Source: Phycisphaerales bacterium (GTDB lineage: Bacteria; Planctomycetota; Phycisphaerae; Phycisphaerales; UBA1924). Taken from it: DNA of 64,000 bases. The notes under the pieces are model-generated. The model was not told the DNA's origin. It worked only from the letters and a program-made list of their open reading frames with translations, and did no database searches. This document shows positions 35,776 through 44,098 of this stretch, in pieces (position 1 is the first letter of the stretch; each line of letters starts with the position of its first letter). The stretch spans positions 1 to 64,000 of the forward strand of contig JADZER010000017.1 in assembly GCA_020850415.1 (NCBI GenBank), written 5' to 3'. The position numbers and the translations under genes are program-made.

Positions 35776-35873
35776 GCGCCGTGGTGCGGTAGGTAGGTTG
35801 TCAGACCGACAGTGTGTTGAGGTAGTCGCGCCAGGGGCCGACGAGGTTTCGGGACTGGTGGGTGAGGGTAGGG

Positions 35874-35948
35874 TTGTGGTGCGGGCTTCCAGCCTGCACA
35901 TCTCTCTTGTGCTGTGCCAAGCGTGCAGGCTGGAAGCCTGCACCACAA
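35874..35948. repeat. REPIN-like doublet after the fucosidase gene
   Basis: Inverted 26-nt arms (35874-35899 and 35923-35948) matching at 25 of 26 positions around a 23-nt loop. Each arm contains its own palindrome (GCAGGCTtccAGCCTGC type). It abuts the fucosidase stop codon exactly and could also end its transcript. Confidence 0.9.
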
Positions 35949-37337
35949 TCAAGACAGCTTGGCGACTCGGACGACGGTATTGATGCCGTAGGGGTAGGGG
36001 TCGGCGTGGAGGGTGAGGGTGTCGGCGGTGCGTTCGAGTTTGGCTTCGGCGCCGGTGTCCATCCAGGTGGCTTTGGTGAATTGGGTCGGGACGCCGGTGA
36101 AGGCGCGCGGGCCCGGGCCGCGGGCGTGGGTGTTGTGGACGCGGGTGTCGGCGGTGGCGGTGATGGAGAAGCAGTAGAGGTAGCACTCGTGGTCGCCGTC
36201 CTCACGGGCGACGAGCAGGCCGAAGTCCTCGTTGGGGTTCTCGGCGTCGTCGGTCGATGGGGCGAAGATGGTGGGCCGGCCGTGGTAGAGGGCGTCGGTG
36301 CCGATCTCGCGGATCCAGTCGCCCACTCGGGTGAGTGCCGCGGCTTCGTAGTCGGGGACCTTGCCCTCGGCGGTGGGCCCGACATTCATGAGGAGGTTCG
36401 CTCCGGCGCGGCGGCAGCGGCAGAGTTCTTCGATGACATGGGCGGGGGAGAGGTAGTTGAAATCGGCGGTGGCGATGCCCCAGTGGTAGTTGAGGGTGTG
36501 GCACATCTCGCCGGCGACATGCTTGGGCCATCCGGCGCGGTCGACGGGCTGGGGGCGTCCGCGCTCGAAGGTGGTGGAGTCGATCTCGGGGTGGCCGAGG
36601 ACGCCCTCCTTGCCGATGCCGGTGTTGTTGATGATCATGGCGTCGGGCTGGTGCTCGCGGATGACGGCGTAGAGCTGGTCTTCCTGCCAGTCGGCGTCCT
36701 TCTTGGACCAGTTGCCGTCGAACCAGAAGCCGCCGATCTTGCCGTAGTGGGTGCAGAGGAGCTTGACCGAGTCGCGGAGGTACTGCTGGTAGGCGTCCCA
36801 GTCGTTCTCGAAGCGGGGGTCGGTCCAGTCGAGGGTGGTGCAGTAGAGCATGGGGACGATGCCTTCGGCGCGGCAGCCGTCGGTGAAGTCGGCGATGAGG
36901 TCCCGCTTGGCGGGGGTGTGGGTGATGTCGTAGGAGGAGAGGCCCCGGGTGTCGTAGAGGCTGAAGCCCTCGTGGTGTCGGGAGGTGTGGGTGATGTACT
37001 TCATGCCGGCGCGCTTGGCGAGCCGGGCGAGTTCGCGCCCGGAGAAGTCGCGGGCGGTGAACGAGGCCATCTTCTGCATGTACTCGTCGGTGGGGATGTT
37101 GTACATGTGCTTGACCCACTCGCCCTTGCCCCACTGGGAGTAGAGGCCCCAGTGGACGAACATGCCGAAGGCGAGGCGCTCGAACGCGGCGACGCGGGGG
37201 AGGGGGTCGGGGGCGAGGCCGGGCTGATCGGGGGTCGGGGCGGGCATGGCGTGTCCTTGGACGATGGCCCAGCGCGGCGCGAGCGAGGCGCCGAGGGCGG
37301 CGGCGGAGAGCTTGAGGGTGTCGCGGCGGGTGGGCAT
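35949..37337 (-). CDS. Alpha-L-fucosidase, GH29 family, Tat-type signal
   Basis: 462 residues. ATG 37337 has CAGGAGCGCACC before it. The N-terminus MPTRRDTLKLSAAALGAS is a twin-arginine-like signal. GH29 features are FGMFVHWGLYSQWG, KYITHTSRHHEGFSLYD, DYYGKIGGFWFDGNW-type block (here HYGKIGGFWFDGNW, with the Asp as likely nucleophile), and NLLMNVGPTAEGKVPD. It removes terminal alpha-L-fucose, as from algal sulfated polysaccharides or glycoproteins. No dockerin is present, so it differs from the other exported enzymes here. Divergent from lipB (54 nt). Confidence 0.92.
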   Translation of the reverse strand: MPTRRDTLKLSAAALGASLAPRWAIVQGHAMPAPTPDQPGLAPDPLPRVAAFERLAFGMFVHWGLYSQWGKGEWVKHMYNIPTDEYMQKMASFTARDFSGRELARLAKRAGMKYITHTSRHHEGFSLYDTRGLSSYDITHTPAKRDLIADFTDGCRAEGIVPMLYCTTLDWTDPRFENDWDAYQQYLRDSVKLLCTHYGKIGGFWFDGNWSKKDADWQEDQLYAVIREHQPDAMIINNTGIGKEGVLGHPEIDSTTFERGRPQPVDRAGWPKHVAGEMCHTLNYHWGIATADFNYLSPAHVIEELCRCRRAGANLLMNVGPTAEGKVPDYEAAALTRVGDWIREIGTDALYHGRPTIFAPSTDDAENPNEDFGLLVAREDGDHECYLYCFSITATADTRVHNTHARGPGPRAFTGVPTQFTKATWMDTGAEAKLERTADTLTLHADPYPYGINTVVRVAKLS

Positions 37338-37391
37338 GGTGCGCTCCTGACCGGAGGATACAGCGCGCGTGGCCGGCCGTACGATCCGGGC

Positions 37392-38108
37392 GTGAGTCTG
37401 CGGGTGATCGATCTGGGGCGGATGGGGTATCGCGGGGCGTACGAGCTGCAGTGCGCGCACCTGGAGGAGGTGCTCGCGGCGAGGGCGGCGGGGACGCCGG
37501 AGTGGGGGCGGGTGCTGGTGGTGGAGCACGAGCCGGTGATCACGGTGAGCCGGCGGAAGGGGGCGCGGGAGCACCTGGTGGCGACGGCGGCGCAGCTCGC
37601 GGAGGCGGGGGTGGCGGTGGAGGAGACCGACCGGGGCGGGGACATCACCTATCACGGGCCGGGGCAGATCGTGGTGTACCCGATCCTGGATCTGAACTGC
37701 CTCATGCTCGGGCTGCATGACTACATGCGGCTGCTGGAGCAGACGGTGATCGACGCGTGCGCGGTGTTCGGCGTGAAGGGCGAGCGCGACGCGGGGGCGA
37801 CGGGGGTGTGGGTGGATCACCACGGCGTGATGTCGAAGGTCGCGGCGATGGGGGTGCGGGTGCGCCGGTGGGTGTCGATGCACGGGCTGGCGCTGAATGT
37901 CGAGCCGGACCTGTCGCACTTCCGGCTGATCGTGCCGTGCGGGTTGGCGGGGAGGCCGGTGACGAGCTTGCGGGAGGTGCTGGGGGATCGGTGTCCGGCG
38001 ATGGATGAAGTGCGCAGCGCGCTGGCGGGCGCGCTGGAACGGTTGGCGGTGGAGAGCGCCGAGCGCGCGCGGGCGCACCGCGCGGGCGGGGCGGCGGCGC
38101 GGGGGTAG
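37392..38108 (+). CDS. lipB: Lipoyl(octanoyl) transferase
   Basis: 238 residues, GTG start at 37392. Motifs: HEPVITVSRR, RGGDITYHGPGQIVVYPI, the lysine loop MSKVAAMGVRVRRWVSMHG, and the active-site cysteine in LIVPCGLAGRPVTSL. It moves octanoyl from acyl carrier protein to lipoate-dependent enzymes in the first step of lipoate synthesis. No lipA is next to it. Confidence 0.95.
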   Translation: MSLRVIDLGRMGYRGAYELQCAHLEEVLAARAAGTPEWGRVLVVEHEPVITVSRRKGAREHLVATAAQLAEAGVAVEETDRGGDITYHGPGQIVVYPILDLNCLMLGLHDYMRLLEQTVIDACAVFGVKGERDAGATGVWVDHHGVMSKVAAMGVRVRRWVSMHGLALNVEPDLSHFRLIVPCGLAGRPVTSLREVLGDRCPAMDEVRSALAGALERLAVESAERARAHRAGGAAARG

Positions 38109-38697
38109 CCCATGCCCACCCATGCTGGGCATGCCACACGGCCGATGCCACACGGCCGGCACGGCCGTGGCACACGCTCTCGGGGCTCATGGTGGTCGTC
38201 GGTTGCTGTCGAGAAACGGTGAAGCGGAGCGGGGGTCCCTTGGATTTGCCTTGCAGGGTTGAATGGCCTGCTTGGCTGTTGCACTTTGAACGGCATGCCT
38301 GTGAACCCCGGGGACCAGCTCTTGCCAAAGGAGCCCCACCCGGGGTGTGCGAGAAGGGGAACCCCCGCCCCGCCACCGGTACGAGACCGAACCGAGTTGT
38401 CGAGAGCGGGCCGCGCGGTGCCCTCACCCTTACGGGCCGCGCCCACGCCTGCGCGCGCGCGGGTGGATGTTGGTGGTTGCGAACTCTGGCGTAAGTGATT
38501 GCCGCTTCTGGACCTCAGATTTTTCTGGAGAATCCGGGAGCACGGCGTCTCCACGGGCGATCCTGTGCGCACGGGGGTGGATGTCCGCTGTTGTGCGCGC
38601 GGGCCCAGTTCTGGTAGGCTGCGTGAGGGGGTCGGACTGGGCGCCGGGGTGCGATGACCTGGGGCTTCAACACGGGCTTGAACAGGGGCGTGGGTGT
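38109..38697. other. 589-nt gap with palindromic repeats
   Basis: No gene is supported. The left end holds family B palindromes (38111-38178). The rest contains ordinary GC-rich sequence with a loosely repeated GGGTGGATGT motif near 38463 and 38574. The promoter for the unknown gene at 38698 should be here. Confidence 0.5.
38111..38178. repeat. Palindromic repeat family B, intergenic
   Basis: Hairpin CATGCCCA/TGGGCATG (38111-38133, 7-nt loop), then two ATGCCACACGGCCG direct repeats and a GGCACGGCCGTGGC palindrome. It shares the CATGCCACACG tail with the copy inside mnmA. Confidence 0.85.
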
Positions 38698-39258
38698 ATG
38701 GGGATCACGAGTCACTACTCCGGGCGGGCCGGGCGGTCCGACGCGGTCACCAAGATCCTGACCGCCGCGCAGCTGTACGCGGCTGGGCGGGGTTGGATGT
38801 TCGCCATGTACGAGGACCCGTTCGGTGTGATGGAGGACCGGGATCGCGACGACCCGGGTTGGGTGGAGCACGAGGGGCCCTACCGCGGCATTGTCATCCG
38901 TCCTCACCGCAGGTGCGAGCCTGTGCGTCTGAATTTCACCATCGACCACGAGCTGCGGCCGGCGTTCACGAAGACGCAATTCGCGCCGTTCGGCGTGCAC
39001 AAGGGGGTACTGGAACTGCTGCGTGCGATCGAGCCGCACATGGAGCGGCTTGAGGTTGTGGACGAGTCGGGCTTGTGGGAGAGCGGGGACGAGGCCGAGG
39101 CGAAGAGTCGGTTTGACCTGCTCCGTCGGGCGATCGACGGGTTGGCGGATGGGCTCCGGTCGGAAGGGCTCGATGTCGAGGGGCCGGACGATGGGCGTGA
39201 GCGGGGGGGCCCGTACGGGTTCGGCGACGATGCTCCTCCGGACGGGGGGCGGCTGTAG
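38698..39258 (+). CDS. Conserved-looking protein of unknown function
   Basis: 186 residues from ATG 38698; the lead is only weakly purine-rich. No signal peptide, membrane helix or known motif. There is a mixed alpha/beta composition with LNFTIDHELRPAFTKTQFAPF centrally and an acidic C-terminal tail. Codon use and third-position GC match its neighbours, which supports it as a real gene. It ends 25 nt before mnmA. Confidence 0.6.
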   Translation: MGITSHYSGRAGRSDAVTKILTAAQLYAAGRGWMFAMYEDPFGVMEDRDRDDPGWVEHEGPYRGIVIRPHRRCEPVRLNFTIDHELRPAFTKTQFAPFGVHKGVLELLRAIEPHMERLEVVDESGLWESGDEAEAKSRFDLLRRAIDGLADGLRSEGLDVEGPDDGRERGGPYGFGDDAPPDGGRL

Positions 39259-39283
39259 GGGCGTGCCGCATCTAGACTTGGGT

Positions 39284-40507
39284 GTGCCCTCCCCGCGTGG
39301 AAAGGTCCTGCTGGCGATGTCGGGCGGCGTGGACAGCTCTGTCGCCGCGGCGCTGCTGCTGCGCGAGGGGTATGAGGTTGTCGGGTGTTTCATGCGGCTG
39401 GGGACGGTGGGGGAGAGCTTGGAAGGGGGTGAGGCTTGTGCGGCTCCCATGGCCACCCAGGGCGGTGGCCATGCCACACGAGCGCGGGATGGGGTGCAGG
39501 CGGGGGTGTCGATCAAGCACCGGGGGTGCTGCTCGGTGTCGGACGCGGCGGATGCGCGGATGGTGGCGGGGCAGCTGGGGATCCCGTTCTATGTGTGCAA
39601 CTTCAAGCAGGACTTCGGGCGGATCATCGACTACTTCGTGGAGGAGTACGGCGCGGGTCGGACGCCGAACCCGTGCGTTCGGTGCAACGACTGGCTGAAG
39701 TTCGGGAAGCTGCACGACTACGCGCGGGAGCTTGGGTGCGGGTTTGTCGCGAGCGGGCACTATGCGCGGGTCGTGCGGGATGGGGACGGGGCTCCCCGGC
39801 TGGCGCGGGGGGTCGACGCCGGCAAGGACCAGAGCTATGTGCTCTTCGGGGTGGGGCGCGAGAGGCTGGGGAGCATGCTGCTGCCGATCGGGGAGATGCG
39901 CAAGGCCGATGTCCGGGCGCTCGCGGCCGGGCTGGGGCTGCCGGTCTTCGACAAGCCGGACAGCCAGGAGATCTGCTTCGTGCCGGACGACGACTACGCG
40001 GGGCTGCTGGAGCGGCGGCGCCCGGGGCTGGCGGCGGGGGGCGGCGAGATCGTCGATACGGAGGGCGTGGTGCTCGGGCGCCACGGGGGGCAGCACCGGT
40101 TCACGATCGGGCAGCGCCGCAAGGTGGGCGTGGCGCTGGGGCGGCCGATCTATGTGGTGGAGCGAGACCCGGTCCGCAACAGGGTGGTGGTGGGCGACGA
40201 GGCGGACCTGATGGTGGCGTCGTGCGTGGTGGGCGAGGCGGCCTGGCTGATCGAGGAGCCGGACGGGGAGATGGAGTGCCTGGCGCAGTTCCGGTCGAAC
40301 GGGGGCGCGTGCGGGGCGAGGGTCCGGCGGATCGGGGCGGCGGGGGAGCCGGGGCCTTCGGGGAGGACGGGGCGCTTTGAGGTGGAGTTCGCGAGCCCGT
40401 GCCGGGCGGTGAGCCCGGGGCAGGCGCTGGTGCTGTACGACGGGGACGGCCTGGTGCTGGGGGGTGGGTGGATCGCCTCCACGGCGCGGGTGGGGGCGGG
40501 TTCGTAG
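39284..40507 (+). CDS. mnmA: tRNA-specific 2-thiouridylase with repeat-derived insertion
   Basis: 407 residues from GTG 39284. The PP-loop is SGGVDSS (13-19). The two catalytic cysteines are C131 in NPCVRCN and C231 in DSQEICFVPD. GQHRFTIGQRRKVGVA and SPGQALVLYDGD mark the C-terminal domains. It thiolates U34 of tRNA for Lys, Glu and Gln. Residues about 50-70 (with PMATQGGGHATRARDG) are coded by a family B palindrome at 39449-39480, between the PP-loop helix and the CCSVSDAADAR block, a position where homologues vary. Confidence 0.94.
   Translation: MPSPRGKVLLAMSGGVDSSVAAALLLREGYEVVGCFMRLGTVGESLEGGEACAAPMATQGGGHATRARDGVQAGVSIKHRGCCSVSDAADARMVAGQLGIPFYVCNFKQDFGRIIDYFVEEYGAGRTPNPCVRCNDWLKFGKLHDYARELGCGFVASGHYARVVRDGDGAPRLARGVDAGKDQSYVLFGVGRERLGSMLLPIGEMRKADVRALAAGLGLPVFDKPDSQEICFVPDDDYAGLLERRRPGLAAGGGEIVDTEGVVLGRHGGQHRFTIGQRRKVGVALGRPIYVVERDPVRNRVVVGDEADLMVASCVVGEAAWLIEEPDGEMECLAQFRSNGGACGARVRRIGAAGEPGPSGRTGRFEVEFASPCRAVSPGQALVLYDGDGLVLGGGWIASTARVGAGS
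39447..39482. repeat. Palindromic repeat family B, copy inside mnmA
   Basis: Nine-bp stem ATGGCCACC/GGTGGCCAT (39449-39457 with 39464-39472), 6-nt loop, followed by GCCACACG as in the intergenic copy at 38.1 kb. The frame stays open. Confidence 0.88.
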
Positions 40508-40636
40508 GAGATTTGGCTTTTGGCGGCGGGCGGGACTCGGTATGCTGCGGCCCATCGCGGCAGTCGCGGCCGCGAGCGCCCGGAGGCCGTGTTCTGCGGC
40601 CCGGCGTGGGGTATCGCGAGGTTCGAGGGCCGTGCC

Positions 40637-42406
40637 GTGGGTGAAGGTGCGCGCGTGTGTGATGTGGCGATCGTGGGCGGCGGGCCGGGCGGTTCGACCC
40701 TGGCGACGCTCCTGAAGAAGTACAACCCTTCGCTGGATGTGCTGATCCTGGAGAAGGAGAAGTTCCCGCGCGAGCATGTGGGGGAGAGCCACCTGCCGCC
40801 GATCGGGGCGGTGCTGCACGAGATGGGGGTGTGGGACAAGGTGGAGGCGGCGAACTTCCCGATCAAGATCGGGGCGACCTATCGGTGGGGGAACACGACG
40901 GACCTGTGGGACTTTGAGTTCCTGCCGCCGGCGAACTTCAAGGACCAGGCGCGGCCGGCGAGGTACGAGGGTCAGCGGAAGATCACGGCGTTCCAGGTGG
41001 ACCGGAAGGTGTACGACGACATCCTGCTGCGCCACGCGGAGGGCATGGGGACGGAGGTGCGGGAGGAGTCGCTCGTGCGCGAGATCGAGCACACGGGGGA
41101 CCGGATCACCGGGCTGGTGCTGGGGGACGGGTCGCGTGTGGAGGCGAGGTACTACATCGACGCGGCGGGGAACATCGGGCTGTTCCACCGGGCGATGGGT
41201 GTGAGCGCGCAGATCCCCCAGACGCTGAAGAACATCGCGATCTGGGGTCACTGGGACAACGCGGAGTGGGCGGTGGAGATCGGGGTGGGAGCGACGCGGG
41301 TGCAGATCCTGAGCATCGGGTGCGGGTGGATCTGGTTCATCCCGCTGGGCCCGACGCGGACGAGCATCGGGTTCATCTGCCCGGCGGAGTACTTCAAGAA
41401 GTGCGGCAAGACGCCGGAGGAGCTGTACCGCTGGGCGCTGGCGGAGGAGCCGCGGGTGACCGGGCTGATCGAGAACGCGACGCTCGAGAGCGAGCTCTAC
41501 GCGACGAAGGACTGGTCGTACTGCGCGGACCGGCTGTGCGGGGAGAACTGGTTCCTGGTGGGGGATTCGTGCGGGTTCGCGGACCCGATCCTGTCGGGCG
41601 GGATGACGCTGGCGCACACGGGGGCGCGGATCGTGGCGTATTCGCTGCTGGCGATCCTGGCGGGGGAGCAGGACGCGGCGTGGCTGAAGGAGCACTACGA
41701 CGCGACGCAGCGCCGTCGGATTAGCCAGTACATCCGGTTCGCGGAGTTCTGGTACAGCTTCAACGGGTGCTTCACGGACCTGCGGGACTACACGCAGAAG
41801 ATCGCGTCGGACGCGGGGCTGAGGCTGGACCCGCGCCAGGCGTTCCGGTGGCTCTCGTTCGGCGGGTTCGGGCACGAAGATTTCGTGAGCCCGGGCCTGG
41901 CGACCTTCGACCTGCTCAGCGTGAAGGAGGTCACGAAATTCTTCCTGGGCGAGGGGGACCCGGGGTGGGAGCTGAACAACTACAACACCTTCCGGCTGAA
42001 CCTGGAGAAGGCGAAGAAGGCGGAGGTGCCGATCTTCAGCGAGGGGCGGACGATCCGGGCGGACGCGTGGCGCCGGGACGGGGGCACGCTGCCGCTGATC
42101 GGGTACTTCGGGGTGGTGGTGGATGTGCTGCGGAAGCACTCGCTGTTGCAGGATGTCTATCAGGAGTTCGAGGCCCGCGGGCGTGCGCAGCCGCAGGACG
42201 GGATGAACAAGGGCTCGTACTTCGTGGGCCAGTGCATGAGCACGCTGGAGACGATGCTGCTGGATGGGTGGGTAACGGGCAAGCTGGGTCCGAAGAAGCC
42301 GCGGGGCCGGTACGCGTACGACGCGGGGACGGCGGATGTGAACATGCACTGGAACTACGACGACCAGATCGACGAGAAGCGTCGGGCGAAGGGTTCGACG
42401 GCGTGA
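40637..42406 (+). CDS. Flavin-dependent halogenase-like oxidoreductase
   Basis: 589 residues from GTG 40637, chosen because the FAD motif VAIVGGGPGGSTLATLL begins about ten residues later; longer TTG/GTG starts are possible. Besides the GxGxxG motif it has VGESHLPPIG (48-57), Lys77 in FPIKIGATYRWG and the halogenase motif WIWFIP (231-236), then VGDSCGFADPILSGGMTLA. Lys plus WxWxIP are the two marks of flavin-dependent halogenases, so chlorination or bromination of a substrate is plausible; hydroxylation is the alternative. No biosynthetic cluster or flavin reductase is nearby. Confidence 0.85.
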   Translation: MGEGARVCDVAIVGGGPGGSTLATLLKKYNPSLDVLILEKEKFPREHVGESHLPPIGAVLHEMGVWDKVEAANFPIKIGATYRWGNTTDLWDFEFLPPANFKDQARPARYEGQRKITAFQVDRKVYDDILLRHAEGMGTEVREESLVREIEHTGDRITGLVLGDGSRVEARYYIDAAGNIGLFHRAMGVSAQIPQTLKNIAIWGHWDNAEWAVEIGVGATRVQILSIGCGWIWFIPLGPTRTSIGFICPAEYFKKCGKTPEELYRWALAEEPRVTGLIENATLESELYATKDWSYCADRLCGENWFLVGDSCGFADPILSGGMTLAHTGARIVAYSLLAILAGEQDAAWLKEHYDATQRRRISQYIRFAEFWYSFNGCFTDLRDYTQKIASDAGLRLDPRQAFRWLSFGGFGHEDFVSPGLATFDLLSVKEVTKFFLGEGDPGWELNNYNTFRLNLEKAKKAEVPIFSEGRTIRADAWRRDGGTLPLIGYFGVVVDVLRKHSLLQDVYQEFEARGRAQPQDGMNKGSYFVGQCMSTLETMLLDGWVTGKLGPKKPRGRYAYDAGTADVNMHWNYDDQIDEKRRAKGSTA

Positions 42407-42434
42407 GGGAGGCGGGGGCGCGGCTCGCTGGTAG

Positions 42435-42453
42435 TACGGCTCTCCGAGCCGTG
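42435..42453. repeat. Palindromic repeat family A, intergenic copy
   Basis: TACGGCTCTCCGAGCCGTG, the family core with one end mismatch, followed by AGTCGTGATCG. It lies 29 nt after the halogenase-like gene. Confidence 0.85.
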
Positions 42454-42470
42454 AGTCGTGATCGCTTCTC

Positions 42471-42490
42471 GACCCCCCAGATATGGGGGT
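42471..42490 (+). terminator. Possible terminator hairpin after halogenase-like gene
   Basis: Stem ACCCCC/GGGGGT (42472-42477 with 42485-42490) with a 7-nt loop. No T-run follows, so the call is weak. Confidence 0.3.
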
Positions 42491-42684
42491 GCGGAACATC
42501 GCAACGAAGTGGCCGGTCTGACTGCAACATTGTCCTCCCGCTTCCGATAAGAACGGTTGACAGGATTGCGGACTCTGGTGTGCTGATGCGTCGAACGAAT
42601 GTTCACAGGCCGGTCTTCACAGGCCGGGCTTCACAGGGACCGAGACCGGCCGGGGATCGGTCGGTCTCCCAACGGGAGACGGCC

Positions 42685-44075
42685 ATGACGAATAGGTCGA
42701 ACTGGGCAGGACGGGCGTTGGCGGCGGTGGGGTGCATCGGGTGCGCCGCTGTTTCGGCGGTGGGGCAGCCGGGCCAGAAGGTCCCCGGTTCGATCCGCCG
42801 CAGGTTTTCGATGTGTTCGTGACCTACCCCTATGGGATGGCCGCCGCGGACTTCCTCGACGCGAGCGGCCTGCCGGGACAGGACGGCTTCCCCGAACTCG
42901 CGGTGGCGGGCGCGGGGTGGGACACGCTGGAGTGTGACGGGGAGCAACTGGGGAGCATCATCCGCGTGTTGCGCAACACCGGCAGTTGGGACACCGATCC
43001 GGCCGCGGGATTCGCGTTCGACTGGGCGACCAATATCGCTCCCGTCTTCGCGACCGAGCTCGCTTTCGCGGATGTGTCGGGACAGAACGGGCCCGACCTG
43101 GTGTTGCTCGGCTACCTTCCGGGTGGGCCGCTCGGAGTCATGATGGTGTTCGAGAACCTGGGCAACGGGGAGTTCGACTACGACGCGCAGATGTGGATTA
43201 CGCCGTTTGCCACGCTGCGAGGCTTGGTTGCTGCCGACGCGGACAATGACGGTGATATCGATATCATCGCGGCCGCGGACGACTGCAACTTCACCTCGGA
43301 CCCGCGCGACTACTTCGTGGTCTTCGAGAACATCTCCGTCGGTGGTATTCTCGCGTTCGAGGATACAGCCCGCGCGATGGGGGTGAGCGAAGCCGTCGCC
43401 CCCGGGGACATCTGCGCGGGCGACTACTTCGTGGGCCAGCCCGGGCAGGCCCTCACGGATTTCGTGTGCCCCGATCCGCTCGCCGACGAGATCACGGTGG
43501 TCGAGAATTTGGGTGGGCTCCAGTTTGGATTCACGAATCTGGCGCGACCCACCGGGTGCGGCACCGGGGCGTGGCTCTTTGACACCATCGCCGGGGGCAG
43601 GTTTGGGGCGGACTCCGATCTCGACTTCGCTGCTGTCAACCGGGAAGATCGCGTCGTCGGCGTGTTCCTTGGCGACAGCGCCGGCGGATTCCAGTCTCCT
43701 TGCGAGAACTCCAGCCTGGAGTACACGCTGTTCTCTGCGCTCGGCACCGTCAAGGCCCGCGGGATCGCGACTGCGCGCCTGAACGGCGGGAACAACACCG
43801 ACTTGGTTGTCGCCCTCGACAACCCCGTTCCGGACCCGATCCTCGCCCCTTGGAAGGGGGCCGTTGGGGTCTTGCTCGGTCGTCCCAACGGCACTTTCCA
43901 ATCGCCGTCGGCCTCGCAGGCCTACATCTTCGAGCTCGGCAGCCCGATCGCGGGCCCGGCCACCGTCCAGATCGCGGACCTCAACAACGATGGGTTCGAT
44001 GACATCATCACTGCGAACTTCTACAGCGATAACATCAGTGTGCTCATCAACCGCATGCTGGTGGTCAGCCCGTGA
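42685..44075 (+). CDS. Secreted FG-GAP/VCBS-repeat protein with apparent one-base frameshift
   Basis: The ATG at 42685 (lead GGGAGACGGCC) opens a good signal peptide (MTNRSNWAGRALAAVGCIG, ending VSAVGQ), but that frame stops at about 42822. The mature protein continues in another frame from RFDPPQVFDVFVTYP. Adding one C to the CCCC run at 42783-42786 would join them into a 463-residue protein. The body has FG-GAP-like repeats with calcium loops such as DADNDGDIDIIAA and DLNNDGFDDIITAN, forming a beta-propeller. There is no dockerin. The HAF-repeat gene follows at once. A sequencing error in the homopolymer is the simplest explanation. Confidence 0.75.
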
Positions 44076-44098
44076 GTGCATCTGGCCGAGGGATCGGC

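Noticed and set aside
38463-38810. Threefold RGWM-like pattern upstream of and in the unknown gene at 38698
   Set aside because: Only a few residues long, spacing irregular, and two of the three lie in DNA with no other coding support.
40637-42406. Halogenase-like gene considered as part of a natural-product cluster
   Set aside because: No carrier protein, ketosynthase, NRPS or tailoring genes around it.
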